Assembly: GCF_001428525.1 (NCBI RefSeq)
Contig: NZ_LMHW01000010.1
Location: forward strand, 758,504 to 822,503
Origin: Flavobacterium sp. Root186
GTDB lineage: Bacteria > Bacteroidota > Bacteroidia > Flavobacteriales > Flavobacteriaceae
DNA: 64,000 nt
Reading direction: 5' to 3'
Position numbers and translations under genes: made by a program. A model generated the notes under the pieces. The model searched no databases. It was given only the letters and a program-made list of their open reading frames with translations, and was not told the origin of the DNA. Shown here in pieces: positions 52,920-61,475 of this stretch; positions within the stretch are counted from its first letter, which is position 1, and every line of letters begins with the position of its first letter.

Positions 52920-52935
52920 TAGACCGATTGGTCTA
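52920..52935. promoter_or_regulatory. TetR operator 2, before the MFS gene
   Basis: TAGACCGATTGGTCTA has the same half-sites as operator 1, with one central mismatch to symmetry. It lies 28 bases before the MFS start. Confidence 0.88.
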
Positions 52936-52963
52936 TTTTGTAATAAATTAATTAATAATAAGA

Positions 52964-54154
52964 ATGAGAAATTTAAAAGAGGATCACAAAGGATTCAGTA
53001 CCATATTGGCTTTGGCCTTAATTCCGTTATCAGGGTTTGCAACAGATATTTATCTGCCTTCGCTTCCTGCAATGACAAAAGATTTAAATGTTTCGGCATC
53101 GGCCATTCAGCTTACGTTAGTATTTTTTATGTTTAGTCTCGGCATAAGCCAAATTTTTATAGGTAGTATATTAGACAGTTTTGGACGTTTTAAAATCAGC
53201 ATTGCATCGCTTGCTGTATTTTCAATAACCAGTTTTGTTATTGCGCTTGTTCCGGATATTTTTGTAATATATGCCATGCGTATTATTCAGGGAATCGCCA
53301 TAGCTTTTATCGTAATTGCAAAACGTGCTTATTTTGTTGATTTATTTAAAGGCGAAAAATTAAAAAGCTACATTAGTTTGTTTTCTATCATTTGGGCAAG
53401 CGCGCCCATTATGGCCCCATTTTTAGGTGGATATCTGGAACATAGTTTCGGTTGGAAATCTAATTTTTATTTCCTGGGCGGATTATCATTACTTATGTTG
53501 CTTTTGGAACTTCGCTATAGTGGAGAAAGTATAAAAGAACTGCATCCGTTTAAATTTAAATCGATTACCAATACCTATTCAAACATGCTGAAATCGACGG
53601 ATTTTACTTTAGGGTTCGTAATTTTGGGAATCACTTTTGCGATCGTTATCATGTTCAATTTAACCAGTCCGTTTATAATAGAACGTATTTTTGGATACTC
53701 GGCAATAACAACGGGTTACAGCGCTTTATTATCTGGATTGTCAGTTATGATTGGCGGAATTACGGCAAAATCTATGATCAAAAAGCCTTTGGCAAAAAAA
53801 GTGGGAACTGCGATAACCATTCAGCTGATTTTGGCCTTACTGATGATTTTTACCTCTTCTTTTGAAAGCAATATTTATACTTTGGTTGCTTTTACAATGG
53901 GGTTGAATATCTGCGGAGGTTTTATATACAATATCGTTTTGGGGTATTGTTTAAGCCGATTCTCCAAAAATGCAGGAGTTGCCAGCGGATTAACGGGTGG
54001 TGGAGCTTATATGGTAAGCGCACTTTTTAGCTACAGTTTTGTGAATATATATGCTGTAAAAAGTCAATTTTTGTTAGGATTGGCAAACGTCTCTTTGATC
54101 GCAATTGTGGGTATAGTTTTTATCATTTTCAATAAATACAGATTGAAAAACTAA
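52964..54154 (+). CDS. MFS drug efflux transporter (Bcr/CflA type)
   Basis: A 396-residue 12-TM antiporter. The N-terminal GFATDIYLPSLPAM (about 24-37) is the signature of Bcr/CflA drug transporters, and SLGISQIFIGSILDSFGRF is motif A. The last TM helices end at ~390. It is under a TetR operator of its own and sits next to the TetR gene, so it is likely induced by the drug that it exports. A terminator follows. Confidence 0.93.
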   Translation: MRNLKEDHKGFSTILALALIPLSGFATDIYLPSLPAMTKDLNVSASAIQLTLVFFMFSLGISQIFIGSILDSFGRFKISIASLAVFSITSFVIALVPDIFVIYAMRIIQGIAIAFIVIAKRAYFVDLFKGEKLKSYISLFSIIWASAPIMAPFLGGYLEHSFGWKSNFYFLGGLSLLMLLLELRYSGESIKELHPFKFKSITNTYSNMLKSTDFTLGFVILGITFAIVIMFNLTSPFIIERIFGYSAITTGYSALLSGLSVMIGGITAKSMIKKPLAKKVGTAITIQLILALLMIFTSSFESNIYTLVAFTMGLNICGGFIYNIVLGYCLSRFSKNAGVASGLTGGGAYMVSALFSYSFVNIYAVKSQFLLGLANVSLIAIVGIVFIIFNKYRLKN

Positions 54155-54176
54155 CCTTCTAAATAGTATAAAATGA

Positions 54177-54212
54177 TGCCTTTAAAACTTAGATTTTAAA
54201 GGCATTTTTTTT
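54177..54212 (+). terminator. terminator after MFS gene
   Basis: TGCCTTTAAAA (54177-54187) is perfectly mirrored by TTTTAAAGGCA (54194-54204), followed by T8. Confidence 0.92.
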
Positions 54213-54258
54213 ATTTTAAAAATTTAATGATTAAATTTTTTGTAGTACAATATTTATT

Positions 54259-54272
54259 TGTGCTCAAACACA
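54259..54272. promoter_or_regulatory. LacI operator, distal copy (degenerate)
   Basis: TGTGCTCAAACACA differs at two positions from the perfect palindrome TGTGTTCGAACACA found 77 bases downstream. It lies in the 406-base gap before the T9SS beta-helix gene. Confidence 0.6.
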
Positions 54273-54335
54273 TTTAAAGTTTAAGTCAAATAATTCAAAA
54301 ACATGTAATAAAAAACTTTCAAAATATTAAAATTT

Positions 54336-54349
54336 TGTGTTCGAACACA
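54336..54349. promoter_or_regulatory. LacI operator, perfect palindrome
   Basis: TGTGTTCGAACACA is a perfect 14-bp palindrome. The -7-like box TACTTTAG (54390-54397) begins 41 bases past its right edge, the same spacing as in front of the sugar operon at 58496. Confidence 0.88.
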
Positions 54350-54389
54350 TTTTTTCTAATTATTTTCTTGCAAATTACAATACAATATT

Positions 54390-54397
54390 TACTTTAG
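54390..54397 (+). promoter_or_regulatory. -7-like box TACTTTAG of the beta-helix gene
   Basis: TACTTTAG departs from TAnnTTTG only at the seventh base. The same octamer is found at 58301-58308. Confidence 0.5.
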
Positions 54398-54560
54398 TCA
54401 GAAATAAGCTTTTTTATGTTACTCAAAGAGAATAAAATAGAACATTAAATTGATGTTTTTATTTCTAAATTGAAATACAGAAAAGGCGTATTTGAAATAG
54501 AAAATATTGCAATATTCTATCTATAATTTTTTTTAGTTGTTAACCCAAAATATCAAAATT

Positions 54561-56426
54561 ATGAAAGTCAAGAAAATTACATTTTTTATTTTAATGTGTT
54601 TTGTACAAGGTTTTTCGCAAACCTATGTATCTACAACAGGAAACGACACGACTGGTACAGGGACCGCCGCCCTGCCATACAAAACAATTGTAAAAGGAGT
54701 GCAGGCCGCTCCATCTGGAGGAACCGTTTTAGTGCTTTCCGGAACGTACGCTGTTACAGGACCCATTTATGTTGGAAAACCTTTAACGATTCAAAAAAGC
54801 GGATCTGCTGCTGTAGTCGTAAACGCTTCGGGATGGACAAGCTCTGATACTTATGTTTTAGGAATTGTAAATACTAGTAATGTTACAATCGATGGTTTGA
54901 CGATTTCGAACAAAATAGGAAACGGAAGTAAAGGAATCTGGGTTTTAGCTAATTCTGGTGCAACGGCCAATTTAAATAACATTACCGTTAAAAACTGTAT
55001 TGTTAGAAATATCGGCTGGATCAGCAATAATCTTTCGTCAATTCCTGTAAACAGCGGTATTGTTGCCAATGCGATTAAAGTCGACGGTGGAAACGGAACT
55101 TATGCCATCACAAACGTAAAAATCGATAATAACGAAGTAAACAATTGCGCAACAGGCTGGGGAGAAGCTGTAACCGTAACTGGAAACGTAAACGGATTTT
55201 CGGTTTCTGGAAATACGGTTTATGACATCGCCAATATCGGAATTGTAGCTGCAGGAAATTATTTGTCAACCGGAGCAGCAAGCAATAATCAGGCGCGAAA
55301 TGGTGTAATTGCTTCAAACGAAGTTTTTAATTGTATGAGTGCTGTTGCCAATAGCGCGGGTATTTATGTCGATGGTGCTTTAAATTGTACGGTACAAAGA
55401 AATGAAGTTTACAGATGCGGAGTAGGGCTTTCTGTAGGCGCAGAACAAAATACTTCAACCGGAAACGGAGGTCTTTCTACAGGACATATTGTAAACAACA
55501 ATTCGGTTTATAATAATGTTATAACCGGAGCAATTTTTGGAGGTGTTAACGGTTCTGGTTACACGACAAGTGTGGGAAATACCAAAATCTTTAATAATAC
55601 TTTTTACAAAAACAGAACCGGAGCAACTATTAACGGGGTTACCACTATTCAGGGAACTTCGGTTGCTACATTAGCCGATATTTACGGAGGTGAAGTGCAT
55701 TTTCAAAACAGTTCTGGAATTACATACAAGAACAATATTATGTATGCTACAACGGGTAAAAAAGCATTTTTAGCTTCCTACGGATATACGATTTCAAGCT
55801 TTGTTTCTAACTATAATTTATATTACAGAGAAACAAATACTGATTTTATAATCGATTTAACGGGAACAAGTTTTAACGGAAGTTCTACAACAGGATCGTA
55901 TAATGCGGCGCAGTTTGCCACAACAACCGGACAAGATGTAAATTCTGTAGTAGGTTTACCAGGATTTGTAAATGCAGCAACTTTTGATTTTACGCTGGCT
56001 TCCGGAGCTTTTGCAACAGATAAAGGAGATCCAACTTATAATTCGACTTATTCCGGAACTTTAGATTTTGATGATGATATTCGAAAAAGAAACGGACGTG
56101 TCGATATCGGATGTTCTGAACTTCAGACAGGATCGACCGCTAAAAAAGCAGCAACTGCAGCAGTTGCTGAAGAACAAACTGCCCCAAGCTTTTCTGTTTT
56201 TCCTAATCCGGCTTCAGATGAAATTAATATCAATTTCGGAAAAAGCGTTACCGCAGCCCATATCATTTTATTGGATTTAAACGGAAGAGAGCTTTTAAAA
56301 CAGGATTTCAATTCTGTTGAATCAGCAAGAATTAATATTTCAAGTTTGAAGATCAATTCGCAATTAGTGATTCTTCAAATAAATGCCGATAACGAAATTA
56401 CACACAATAAAATTTACTTAAAATAA
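54561..56426 (+). CDS. T9SS-secreted right-handed beta-helix protein
   Basis: A 621-residue secreted protein. A signal peptide ends near GFSQ (residue 20). About ten coils of a right-handed parallel beta-helix follow, with an Asn/Gly/Thr-rich surface (IDNNEVNNCATGWGEAV; NNSVYNNVITGA). The C-terminal 80 residues are a type A T9SS sorting domain (FPNPASDEININF, about 547-559, ending in KIYLK). The start at ATG 54561 is chosen over an in-frame TTG 24 bases upstream. Polysaccharide lyases and surface-binding proteins share this fold; no catalytic residues are assigned. It is preceded by two LacI-type operators. Confidence 0.92.
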   Translation: MKVKKITFFILMCFVQGFSQTYVSTTGNDTTGTGTAALPYKTIVKGVQAAPSGGTVLVLSGTYAVTGPIYVGKPLTIQKSGSAAVVVNASGWTSSDTYVLGIVNTSNVTIDGLTISNKIGNGSKGIWVLANSGATANLNNITVKNCIVRNIGWISNNLSSIPVNSGIVANAIKVDGGNGTYAITNVKIDNNEVNNCATGWGEAVTVTGNVNGFSVSGNTVYDIANIGIVAAGNYLSTGAASNNQARNGVIASNEVFNCMSAVANSAGIYVDGALNCTVQRNEVYRCGVGLSVGAEQNTSTGNGGLSTGHIVNNNSVYNNVITGAIFGGVNGSGYTTSVGNTKIFNNTFYKNRTGATINGVTTIQGTSVATLADIYGGEVHFQNSSGITYKNNIMYATTGKKAFLASYGYTISSFVSNYNLYYRETNTDFIIDLTGTSFNGSSTTGSYNAAQFATTTGQDVNSVVGLPGFVNAATFDFTLASGAFATDKGDPTYNSTYSGTLDFDDDIRKRNGRVDIGCSELQTGSTAKKAATAAVAEEQTAPSFSVFPNPASDEININFGKSVTAAHIILLDLNGRELLKQDFNSVESARINISSLKINSQLVILQINADNEITHNKIYLK

Positions 56427-56498
56427 TACAATTTAGGAGCAGAAGAATTTTTTCTTTTGCTCCTTTTTATTTTTTTCAAAATTCCGTACCTTTTTAGA

Positions 56499-57134
56499 AT
56501 GAAAAATTACAATGTAAACCGAATCGAGAAAAATATTTTACAAATAAATGGTTTGGGAGATAATCCTTTTTGGAATAAAGCAGAAATTCTAACCGATTTT
56601 ACTTCGCCATGGAGTAATTTAGAACCTGAAAAAATCGAATTCAGATCGTTATGGGATATGGAGAATATTTATTTCTGCTACAAGGTTTATGATGACAATA
56701 TTCATATTGACAGACAAGACGATTCTATTGACAGCATTGGAGAATCAGACAGAGTTGAAATTTTTTTCAGGACTGACGAAACTCTGAATCCCTATTATTG
56801 CCTAGAAATTGATCCTACGCCAAGAATCATGGATTTTATGGCTTCTCCTAAAAAGAAATTTGACTTTGACTGGAACTGGCCAGAAAATAACCTGTCGGTA
56901 AAATCAAGTATAAAAAGCGATCATTTTATTGTAGAATTTGCCATCAGCATTCAATCGCTGAAAAACTTTCATTTAATAAAAGACAACGTTATTGAAGCCG
57001 GAATTTTCAGGGCCAAATATATCAAACAGGAAAATAAATTATTTGAACCCACCTGGATTACGTGGGTAAATCCAAATACCGAAACACCAAATTTTCATAT
57101 TGCAAGTTCTTTTGGAACTTTGACTTTAGTTTGA
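56499..57134 (+). CDS. CBM9-like (DOMON-type) carbohydrate-binding protein
   Basis: A 211-residue protein without a signal peptide in the chosen frame. The start is ATG 56499 (MKNYNVNR); the longer in-frame reading from 56457 would add a hydrophobic N-terminus. The core is a CBM9-like beta-sandwich: NPFWNKAEILTDFTSPW, the aromatic strand EIFFRTDET.NPYYCLEIDP and the C-terminal ITWVNPNTETPNFHIASSFGTL. CBM9 domains bind the ends of glycans. It follows the T9SS protein by 72 bases and abuts the LacI gene end to end. If the longer start is used, it would be exported. Confidence 0.85.
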   Translation: MKNYNVNRIEKNILQINGLGDNPFWNKAEILTDFTSPWSNLEPEKIEFRSLWDMENIYFCYKVYDDNIHIDRQDDSIDSIGESDRVEIFFRTDETLNPYYCLEIDPTPRIMDFMASPKKKFDFDWNWPENNLSVKSSIKSDHFIVEFAISIQSLKNFHLIKDNVIEAGIFRAKYIKQENKLFEPTWITWVNPNTETPNFHIASSFGTLTLV

Positions 57135-58175
57135 TTATAAAAAATAATCCTTAGCGTTCTCCGTATTTACAATATCAATTGGAAGTAATTTTTCAGGGCT
57201 GATTTCTTTTTCAAAAATAAAATGCTCAATTAAACTTGTTGTTCCCAAATAAGCCTGACGTTTTGGGTTTTGATGAATCAAAAAATCAATGGTTTTATTG
57301 TTCAAATATTCAAGATTATTCTCCAGTAAGTCATAACCAACAAGCGCGATTTTCTTTTCAGGATTTTTTGCAATAATTTTTGCAACCTGATACGCTTTTG
57401 AAGTCGTAACAAAAAGACCTTCAATTTTCGGATTAGCATCCAGAAACTCTTTCAGCGTACTTTTAAACTGCGGATGTTTTACCTTAAAGGTTTTTATTTC
57501 GAATTTTCCGTTTTCAAGATTCTCAAAATAATCCCTAAAACCTTTCTCTTTTTCCTGCATGTGAATGGCGTTTTCGTAATCTTCATCAATATGAACAATT
57601 GCGATTGTACCTTTCTTAATCAGTAAATCTAATAATCTTGCGGCAATTCTTCCGCTTTGAAATAAATCCTGTCCAACAAAACTTTTTATAGCGCTGGATT
57701 TAAGCTGATTATTAAAAATACTCGAAATAATGCCTTTAGAATTATAGGTTTCGATAGCATCAAGAGCTTCTTTATGAAATAACGGCACAAGCAGAACCGC
57801 ATCTGGAGCCGAATTTAATACATTTTGATTCGTTTCTACAAATGAAGAAGTACTTGTAGGATCAAACAGGAAAATCTCCACTTTTACGTTAAAAGATTTA
57901 AACTCTTTTTTGGCTTCGTTTATACCATCAATACAGGGCTGCCAATACGGATCGTTTGCAGAATCAGGAATCAGGACACAAATGGAGTAAATCTGCGTTT
58001 TCTTTAAACTTCGGGCCATTAAATTAGGCTGATAATCAATTCTGTCCAGAACTTCATTTACCTTTTTTAAAGCATCTTCAGATACTTTTCCTCTTTTATG
58101 CAAAACACGGTCAACAGTCCCTTTTGAAACTCCTGCAAGTTCTGCAATATCCTTTATTGTATAAATCTTATCCAT
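57135..58175 (-). CDS. LacI-family transcriptional regulator
   Basis: A 346-residue regulator with an N-terminal LacI HTH (YTIKDIAELAGVSKGTVDRVLHKRGKVSEDALKKVNEVLDRIDY, about 4-48) and a periplasmic-binding-protein-like effector domain (VLIPDSANDPYWQPCIDGI onward) of the ribose-type sugar group. The start at 58175 (MDKIYT) is used because the HTH begins at residue 4. Four operators of the form TGTGTTCGAACACA sit in front of the two flanking units, and two of them (58227 and 58248) lie in its own upstream region. It abuts the plus-strand CBM9 gene with stop codons back to back. Confidence 0.93.
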   Translation of the reverse strand: MDKIYTIKDIAELAGVSKGTVDRVLHKRGKVSEDALKKVNEVLDRIDYQPNLMARSLKKTQIYSICVLIPDSANDPYWQPCIDGINEAKKEFKSFNVKVEIFLFDPTSTSSFVETNQNVLNSAPDAVLLVPLFHKEALDAIETYNSKGIISSIFNNQLKSSAIKSFVGQDLFQSGRIAARLLDLLIKKGTIAIVHIDEDYENAIHMQEKEKGFRDYFENLENGKFEIKTFKVKHPQFKSTLKEFLDANPKIEGLFVTTSKAYQVAKIIAKNPEKKIALVGYDLLENNLEYLNNKTIDFLIHQNPKRQAYLGTTSLIEHFIFEKEISPEKLLPIDIVNTENAKDYFL

Positions 58176-58226
58176 ATAGAAACAAATATATATAAAAATC
58201 AAATATGAGAAAATATTAAATTACAT

Positions 58227-58240
58227 GTGTTCGAAAACAT
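58227..58240. promoter_or_regulatory. LacI operator, distal copy before the sugar operon
   Basis: TGTGTTCGAAAACA differs by one base from the perfect palindrome. It is 21 bp (two helical turns) from the next copy and 52 bases from the LacI start codon. Confidence 0.8.
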
Positions 58241-58247
58241 TTTTATT

Positions 58248-58261
58248 GTGTTCGAGCACAT
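58248..58261. promoter_or_regulatory. LacI operator, proximal copy before the sugar operon
   Basis: TGTGTTCGAGCACA differs by one base from the perfect palindrome. TACTTTAG (58301-58308) starts 40 bases past its right edge. Confidence 0.85.
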
Positions 58262-58300
58262 TTTAACACAATTTTCTTTTTTTATAAAATATTAATATAT

Positions 58301-58308
58301 ACTTTAGC
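58301..58308 (+). promoter_or_regulatory. -7-like box TACTTTAG of the sugar operon
   Basis: The same octamer as at 54390-54397, and the same distance from the proximal operator (40 versus 41 bases). It leaves a leader of about 180 bases before the first gene at 58496. Confidence 0.5.
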
Positions 58309-58495
58309 CGAATATTAATCACATTGTGCATCATATTAACGATATAATTGTCAGATTAATATTTATTTTTCGATTTATAAGAGAAATTTTCAATATCTAA
58401 AAATTGCAAAATAATCGCTTTTATAAAATCATTTTAAAAAGCTGAAAAAAGACCAAAAACTTTAAAAATAATAACCAACTAATAATACTATTTAA

Positions 58496-59404
58496 ATGAG
58501 CAAAAGTAAACCTACTCTCGTGATCCTGGCGGCAGGTATTGGAAGTCGATATGGAGGATTAAAACAGTTAGATACATTTACGCCCGAAGGAGATACAATT
58601 ATGGATTTTTCGATATATGATGCATTGCAGGCAGGTTTTGGAAAATTTGTATTTATTATAAGTAAAAACATTGAAGAAGAGTGTAAAGAAATATTCAATA
58701 AAAAACTGGAAGGAAAAGCAGAAGTAGGATATGTTTTTCAGGAAATTGAAAATGTACCGCCGCAATACTTAAATCCGGAAAGAAAAAAACCGTGGGGAAC
58801 CGGACATGCACTTTTAATGGCAAAAGATGAAGTTACTGAAAATTTTGCCATCATAAACGCCGATGATTTTTATGGAAAAGAAGCTTTTGAAATCATGGCA
58901 AAAGCCCTGACAGAAATGGATAAAGAATCATACAATTTTAATATGATGGCGTATCTGCTTAAAAATACCGTTTCAGATCATGGTTTTGTTTCAAGAGGAG
59001 AATGTCAGGTTGATGAAAATAATTATCTGACAGATGTTACAGAACGTACGCACATCGAAAAAATAAACGGAAAATTGATGCGTAAAGACGATAACGGAGA
59101 ATTTATTCCAATTGATGAAAATACAATCGTTTCTATGAATTTTTGGGGTTTTACGCCAAAATGTTTTGAGTTTGGGGGCGCACTTTTTGAGCAGTTCCTA
59201 AAAGAAAACGAACACGATTTAAAAGCCGAATTTTTTATTACATCTGTCGTAAATGAGATTTTAAAATCAGATAATGCGTCTGTCGAAGTGCTTCAGTCCA
59301 ATGCAAAATGGTTTGGAGTGACTTATAAAGAGGATAAAGAAATAGTAAAAAAAGAAATTGAAAAGTTAAGAACGCAAAAAGTTTATCCAACAAATCTTTG
59401 GTAA
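58496..59404 (+). CDS. sugar-1-phosphate nucleotidyltransferase
   Basis: A 302-residue NTP_transferase-family enzyme. The nucleotide-binding loop is LAAGIGSRYGGLKQL (11-25), and the catalytic-metal Asp segment is NADDFYG (near 120-126). The type is UTP- or dTTP-dependent, and the variant IGSRYGG occurs in Bifidobacterium-like and Bacteroidota uridylyltransferases that act on hexosamine-1-phosphates. It is the first gene of a five-gene operon with a NahK-like kinase, an epimerase, a permease and nagB. In that setting it would convert GlcNAc- or GalNAc-1-phosphate to the UDP form. The specificity is inferred. Confidence 0.86.
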   Translation: MSKSKPTLVILAAGIGSRYGGLKQLDTFTPEGDTIMDFSIYDALQAGFGKFVFIISKNIEEECKEIFNKKLEGKAEVGYVFQEIENVPPQYLNPERKKPWGTGHALLMAKDEVTENFAIINADDFYGKEAFEIMAKALTEMDKESYNFNMMAYLLKNTVSDHGFVSRGECQVDENNYLTDVTERTHIEKINGKLMRKDDNGEFIPIDENTIVSMNFWGFTPKCFEFGGALFEQFLKENEHDLKAEFFITSVVNEILKSDNASVEVLQSNAKWFGVTYKEDKEIVKKEIEKLRTQKVYPTNLW

Positions 59405-59405
59405 T

Positions 59406-60509
59406 ATGACAGCCGAACAACTAAAATTTATATTCGAACAGTTTGACCATATCGAGGTTTTTAAAACCTTCGAAGAACTGTCTTCCGGTCATATTAATGA
59501 CACCTATTTACTAACGACTCAAAGTGGTAAACAATTTATTTTGCAGCGTATTAACGAAGGTGTTTTTAAAGATGTTCCGGGTTTAATTGCCAATAAAGTC
59601 AGCGTAAGCAAACATTTGCAGAAAAAATTAAAACATTTATCTGAAGCCGAATTGAAGCGCAGGGTTTTAACTTTTATCGGAACAAAAAAAGGCATTTTTT
59701 ATTATCAGGACAAAGACGGAAATTTCTGGAATGTAATGGTTTATATTGAAGGAAGTCTGACTTTTGAAACCGTTAAAAATGAAGAGATTGCGTACGAAGG
59801 CGGTAAGCTTTTCGGTGAATTTTTAAATCTTACGAGTGATTTTGATGCCAGAAAACTGACAGAAGTAATTCCGAATTTTCATAATATGGCATTTCGTTAT
59901 GCGCAGTTTGATACCGCTTTAAAAGAAGCTTCAGAACAAAGAATTGAGCAGGCAAAAATCTTAATTCAAAACGTTCAGGATTTAAAAGAAGAAATGCATA
60001 TTCTTCAAAATCTAAAAGACACAAAAAAAATAAAACTCAGAGTTACGCACAACGATACAAAAATCTCTAACGCACTTTTTGACCAAAACAAAAAAGGACT
60101 TTGTGTGATTGATACTGATACGGTTATGCCCGGAATTATTCATTATGATTTTGGGGATGCGATCAGAACAATCTGCAATACAGCAGCCGAAGATGAACAA
60201 AATCTCGATTTGGTAAACTTTAATCTGGAGTTTTATAAAGCGTATGTAAAAGGGTTTTTAGAGAAAACAAATTCCTCGCTTTCAACACTTGAAATAAAAT
60301 ATCTTCCGCTTGGTGCAAAAACAATGGTTTTTATAATGGCACTTCGTTTTTTAACGGATTTCCTGAATGATGATGTGTATTACAAAACAGAATATCCGGA
60401 ACATAATCTCGATCGTTCAAGAAACCAATTTAAGTTAATTGAAAGCCTTTCAGAACAATTCAGAGAAATGGAAGATTATAATTTGAATTTCATTGGATCA
60501 TTAAAATAA
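59406..60509 (+). CDS. NahK-like sugar kinase (APH fold)
   Basis: A 367-residue phosphotransferase. The N-lobe has GHINDTYLL (28-36) and the ATP-lysine in FILQRIN. The catalytic HNDTKISN (215-222) and metal-binding VIDTDTV (Asp236) are typical of the aminoglycoside-phosphotransferase fold. HINDTY and MPGIIHYDFGDAIR match NahK, the N-acetylhexosamine 1-kinase of the Bifidobacterium lacto-N-biose pathway. It begins 1 base after the nucleotidyltransferase stop. The product, a sugar 1-phosphate, would feed that enzyme. Confidence 0.87.
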   Translation: MTAEQLKFIFEQFDHIEVFKTFEELSSGHINDTYLLTTQSGKQFILQRINEGVFKDVPGLIANKVSVSKHLQKKLKHLSEAELKRRVLTFIGTKKGIFYYQDKDGNFWNVMVYIEGSLTFETVKNEEIAYEGGKLFGEFLNLTSDFDARKLTEVIPNFHNMAFRYAQFDTALKEASEQRIEQAKILIQNVQDLKEEMHILQNLKDTKKIKLRVTHNDTKISNALFDQNKKGLCVIDTDTVMPGIIHYDFGDAIRTICNTAAEDEQNLDLVNFNLEFYKAYVKGFLEKTNSSLSTLEIKYLPLGAKTMVFIMALRFLTDFLNDDVYYKTEYPEHNLDRSRNQFKLIESLSEQFREMEDYNLNFIGSLK

Positions 60510-60514
60510 AAAAG

Positions 60515-61441
60515 ATGAAAAAATATGTAATTACCGGAGGCGCCGGTTTTATAGGAAGCCATATTGCCGAACATTTATCCAATCAAGGACACCAGGTTTT
60601 GATACTTGATAGTCTTAGAACGGGATTCGAACACAACTTAAACGGATTAAATGTTGAATTTGTAAAAGGCGACATTCGTGATGAAAATTTGGTCAATGAA
60701 GTAATAAGCGGAGCAAACGGTGTTTTTCATTTAGCAGCTTTAGTGAGTGTTCCCGAATCTCTTTTGAAAATCAAAGAATGTATCGAAATCAACACAATCG
60801 GAACGATTAATATTCTCGAAGCTGCAAAAAATAATGCAAATTGTAAAGTCGTATTGTCAACATCGGCAGCGAATTATGGCAATAATCCGGTTTTGCCAAA
60901 AGTAGAAACTATGTTTCCGGAACCCATGACGCCGTATGCAATCACCAAATTAGACGGTGAATATTATTTAAAAATGTATTTAGATCAATATCAGGTTCAA
61001 ACGGCTTCTTTAAGATATTTCAATGTATTTGGGCCGCGCCAGAATCCAGAATCGGCTTATGCGGCGGCAGTTCCTATTTTTATCAATAAAGCACTTCAAA
61101 ACGAACCTATAACCATTTATGGAGACGGATCGCAGACCAGAGATTTTATTTATGTAAAAGATGTAGTAAAAGCTAATATCCTGGCTTCGCAAAAAGGAAA
61201 TGAAACGTATAATGTCGCTTTAGGACATAGTACATCGGTTTTAGAACTGGCCGAAAAAATTATAAAAATCACCAATTCTAAATCGCAGATCAAATTTTTA
61301 GACGAAAGACCCGGCGATATCAAACATTCAAAAGCCAATCCTGAAAAATTCAACCAATTGGGTTTTAAACCAGAATATACAATTGATCAGGCATTAGAAG
61401 AAACCATTCTTTTTTACCATCAGGAATTAGTCAGCAAATAA
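60515..61441 (+). CDS. NAD-dependent UDP-sugar 4-epimerase-type enzyme
   Basis: A 308-residue extended short-chain dehydrogenase. The Rossmann motif is GGAGFIGSH (8-16). The catalytic Tyr141 and Lys145 are in YAITK, and the Ser/Thr of the triad is in STSAANYG (115-122). Substrate-side residues (PYAITKLDGEYY; FGPRQNP) fit the WbpP/WbgU group of UDP-GlcNAc 4-epimerases, which also use UDP-Glc. It lies 5 bases after the kinase. In the operon it would interconvert UDP-GalNAc and UDP-GlcNAc. Confidence 0.88.
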   Translation: MKKYVITGGAGFIGSHIAEHLSNQGHQVLILDSLRTGFEHNLNGLNVEFVKGDIRDENLVNEVISGANGVFHLAALVSVPESLLKIKECIEINTIGTINILEAAKNNANCKVVLSTSAANYGNNPVLPKVETMFPEPMTPYAITKLDGEYYLKMYLDQYQVQTASLRYFNVFGPRQNPESAYAAAVPIFINKALQNEPITIYGDGSQTRDFIYVKDVVKANILASQKGNETYNVALGHSTSVLELAEKIIKITNSKSQIKFLDERPGDIKHSKANPEKFNQLGFKPEYTIDQALEETILFYHQELVSK

Positions 61442-61475
61442 ATTCAAAATAGTAACCTAAACCAAAACCAGAATT

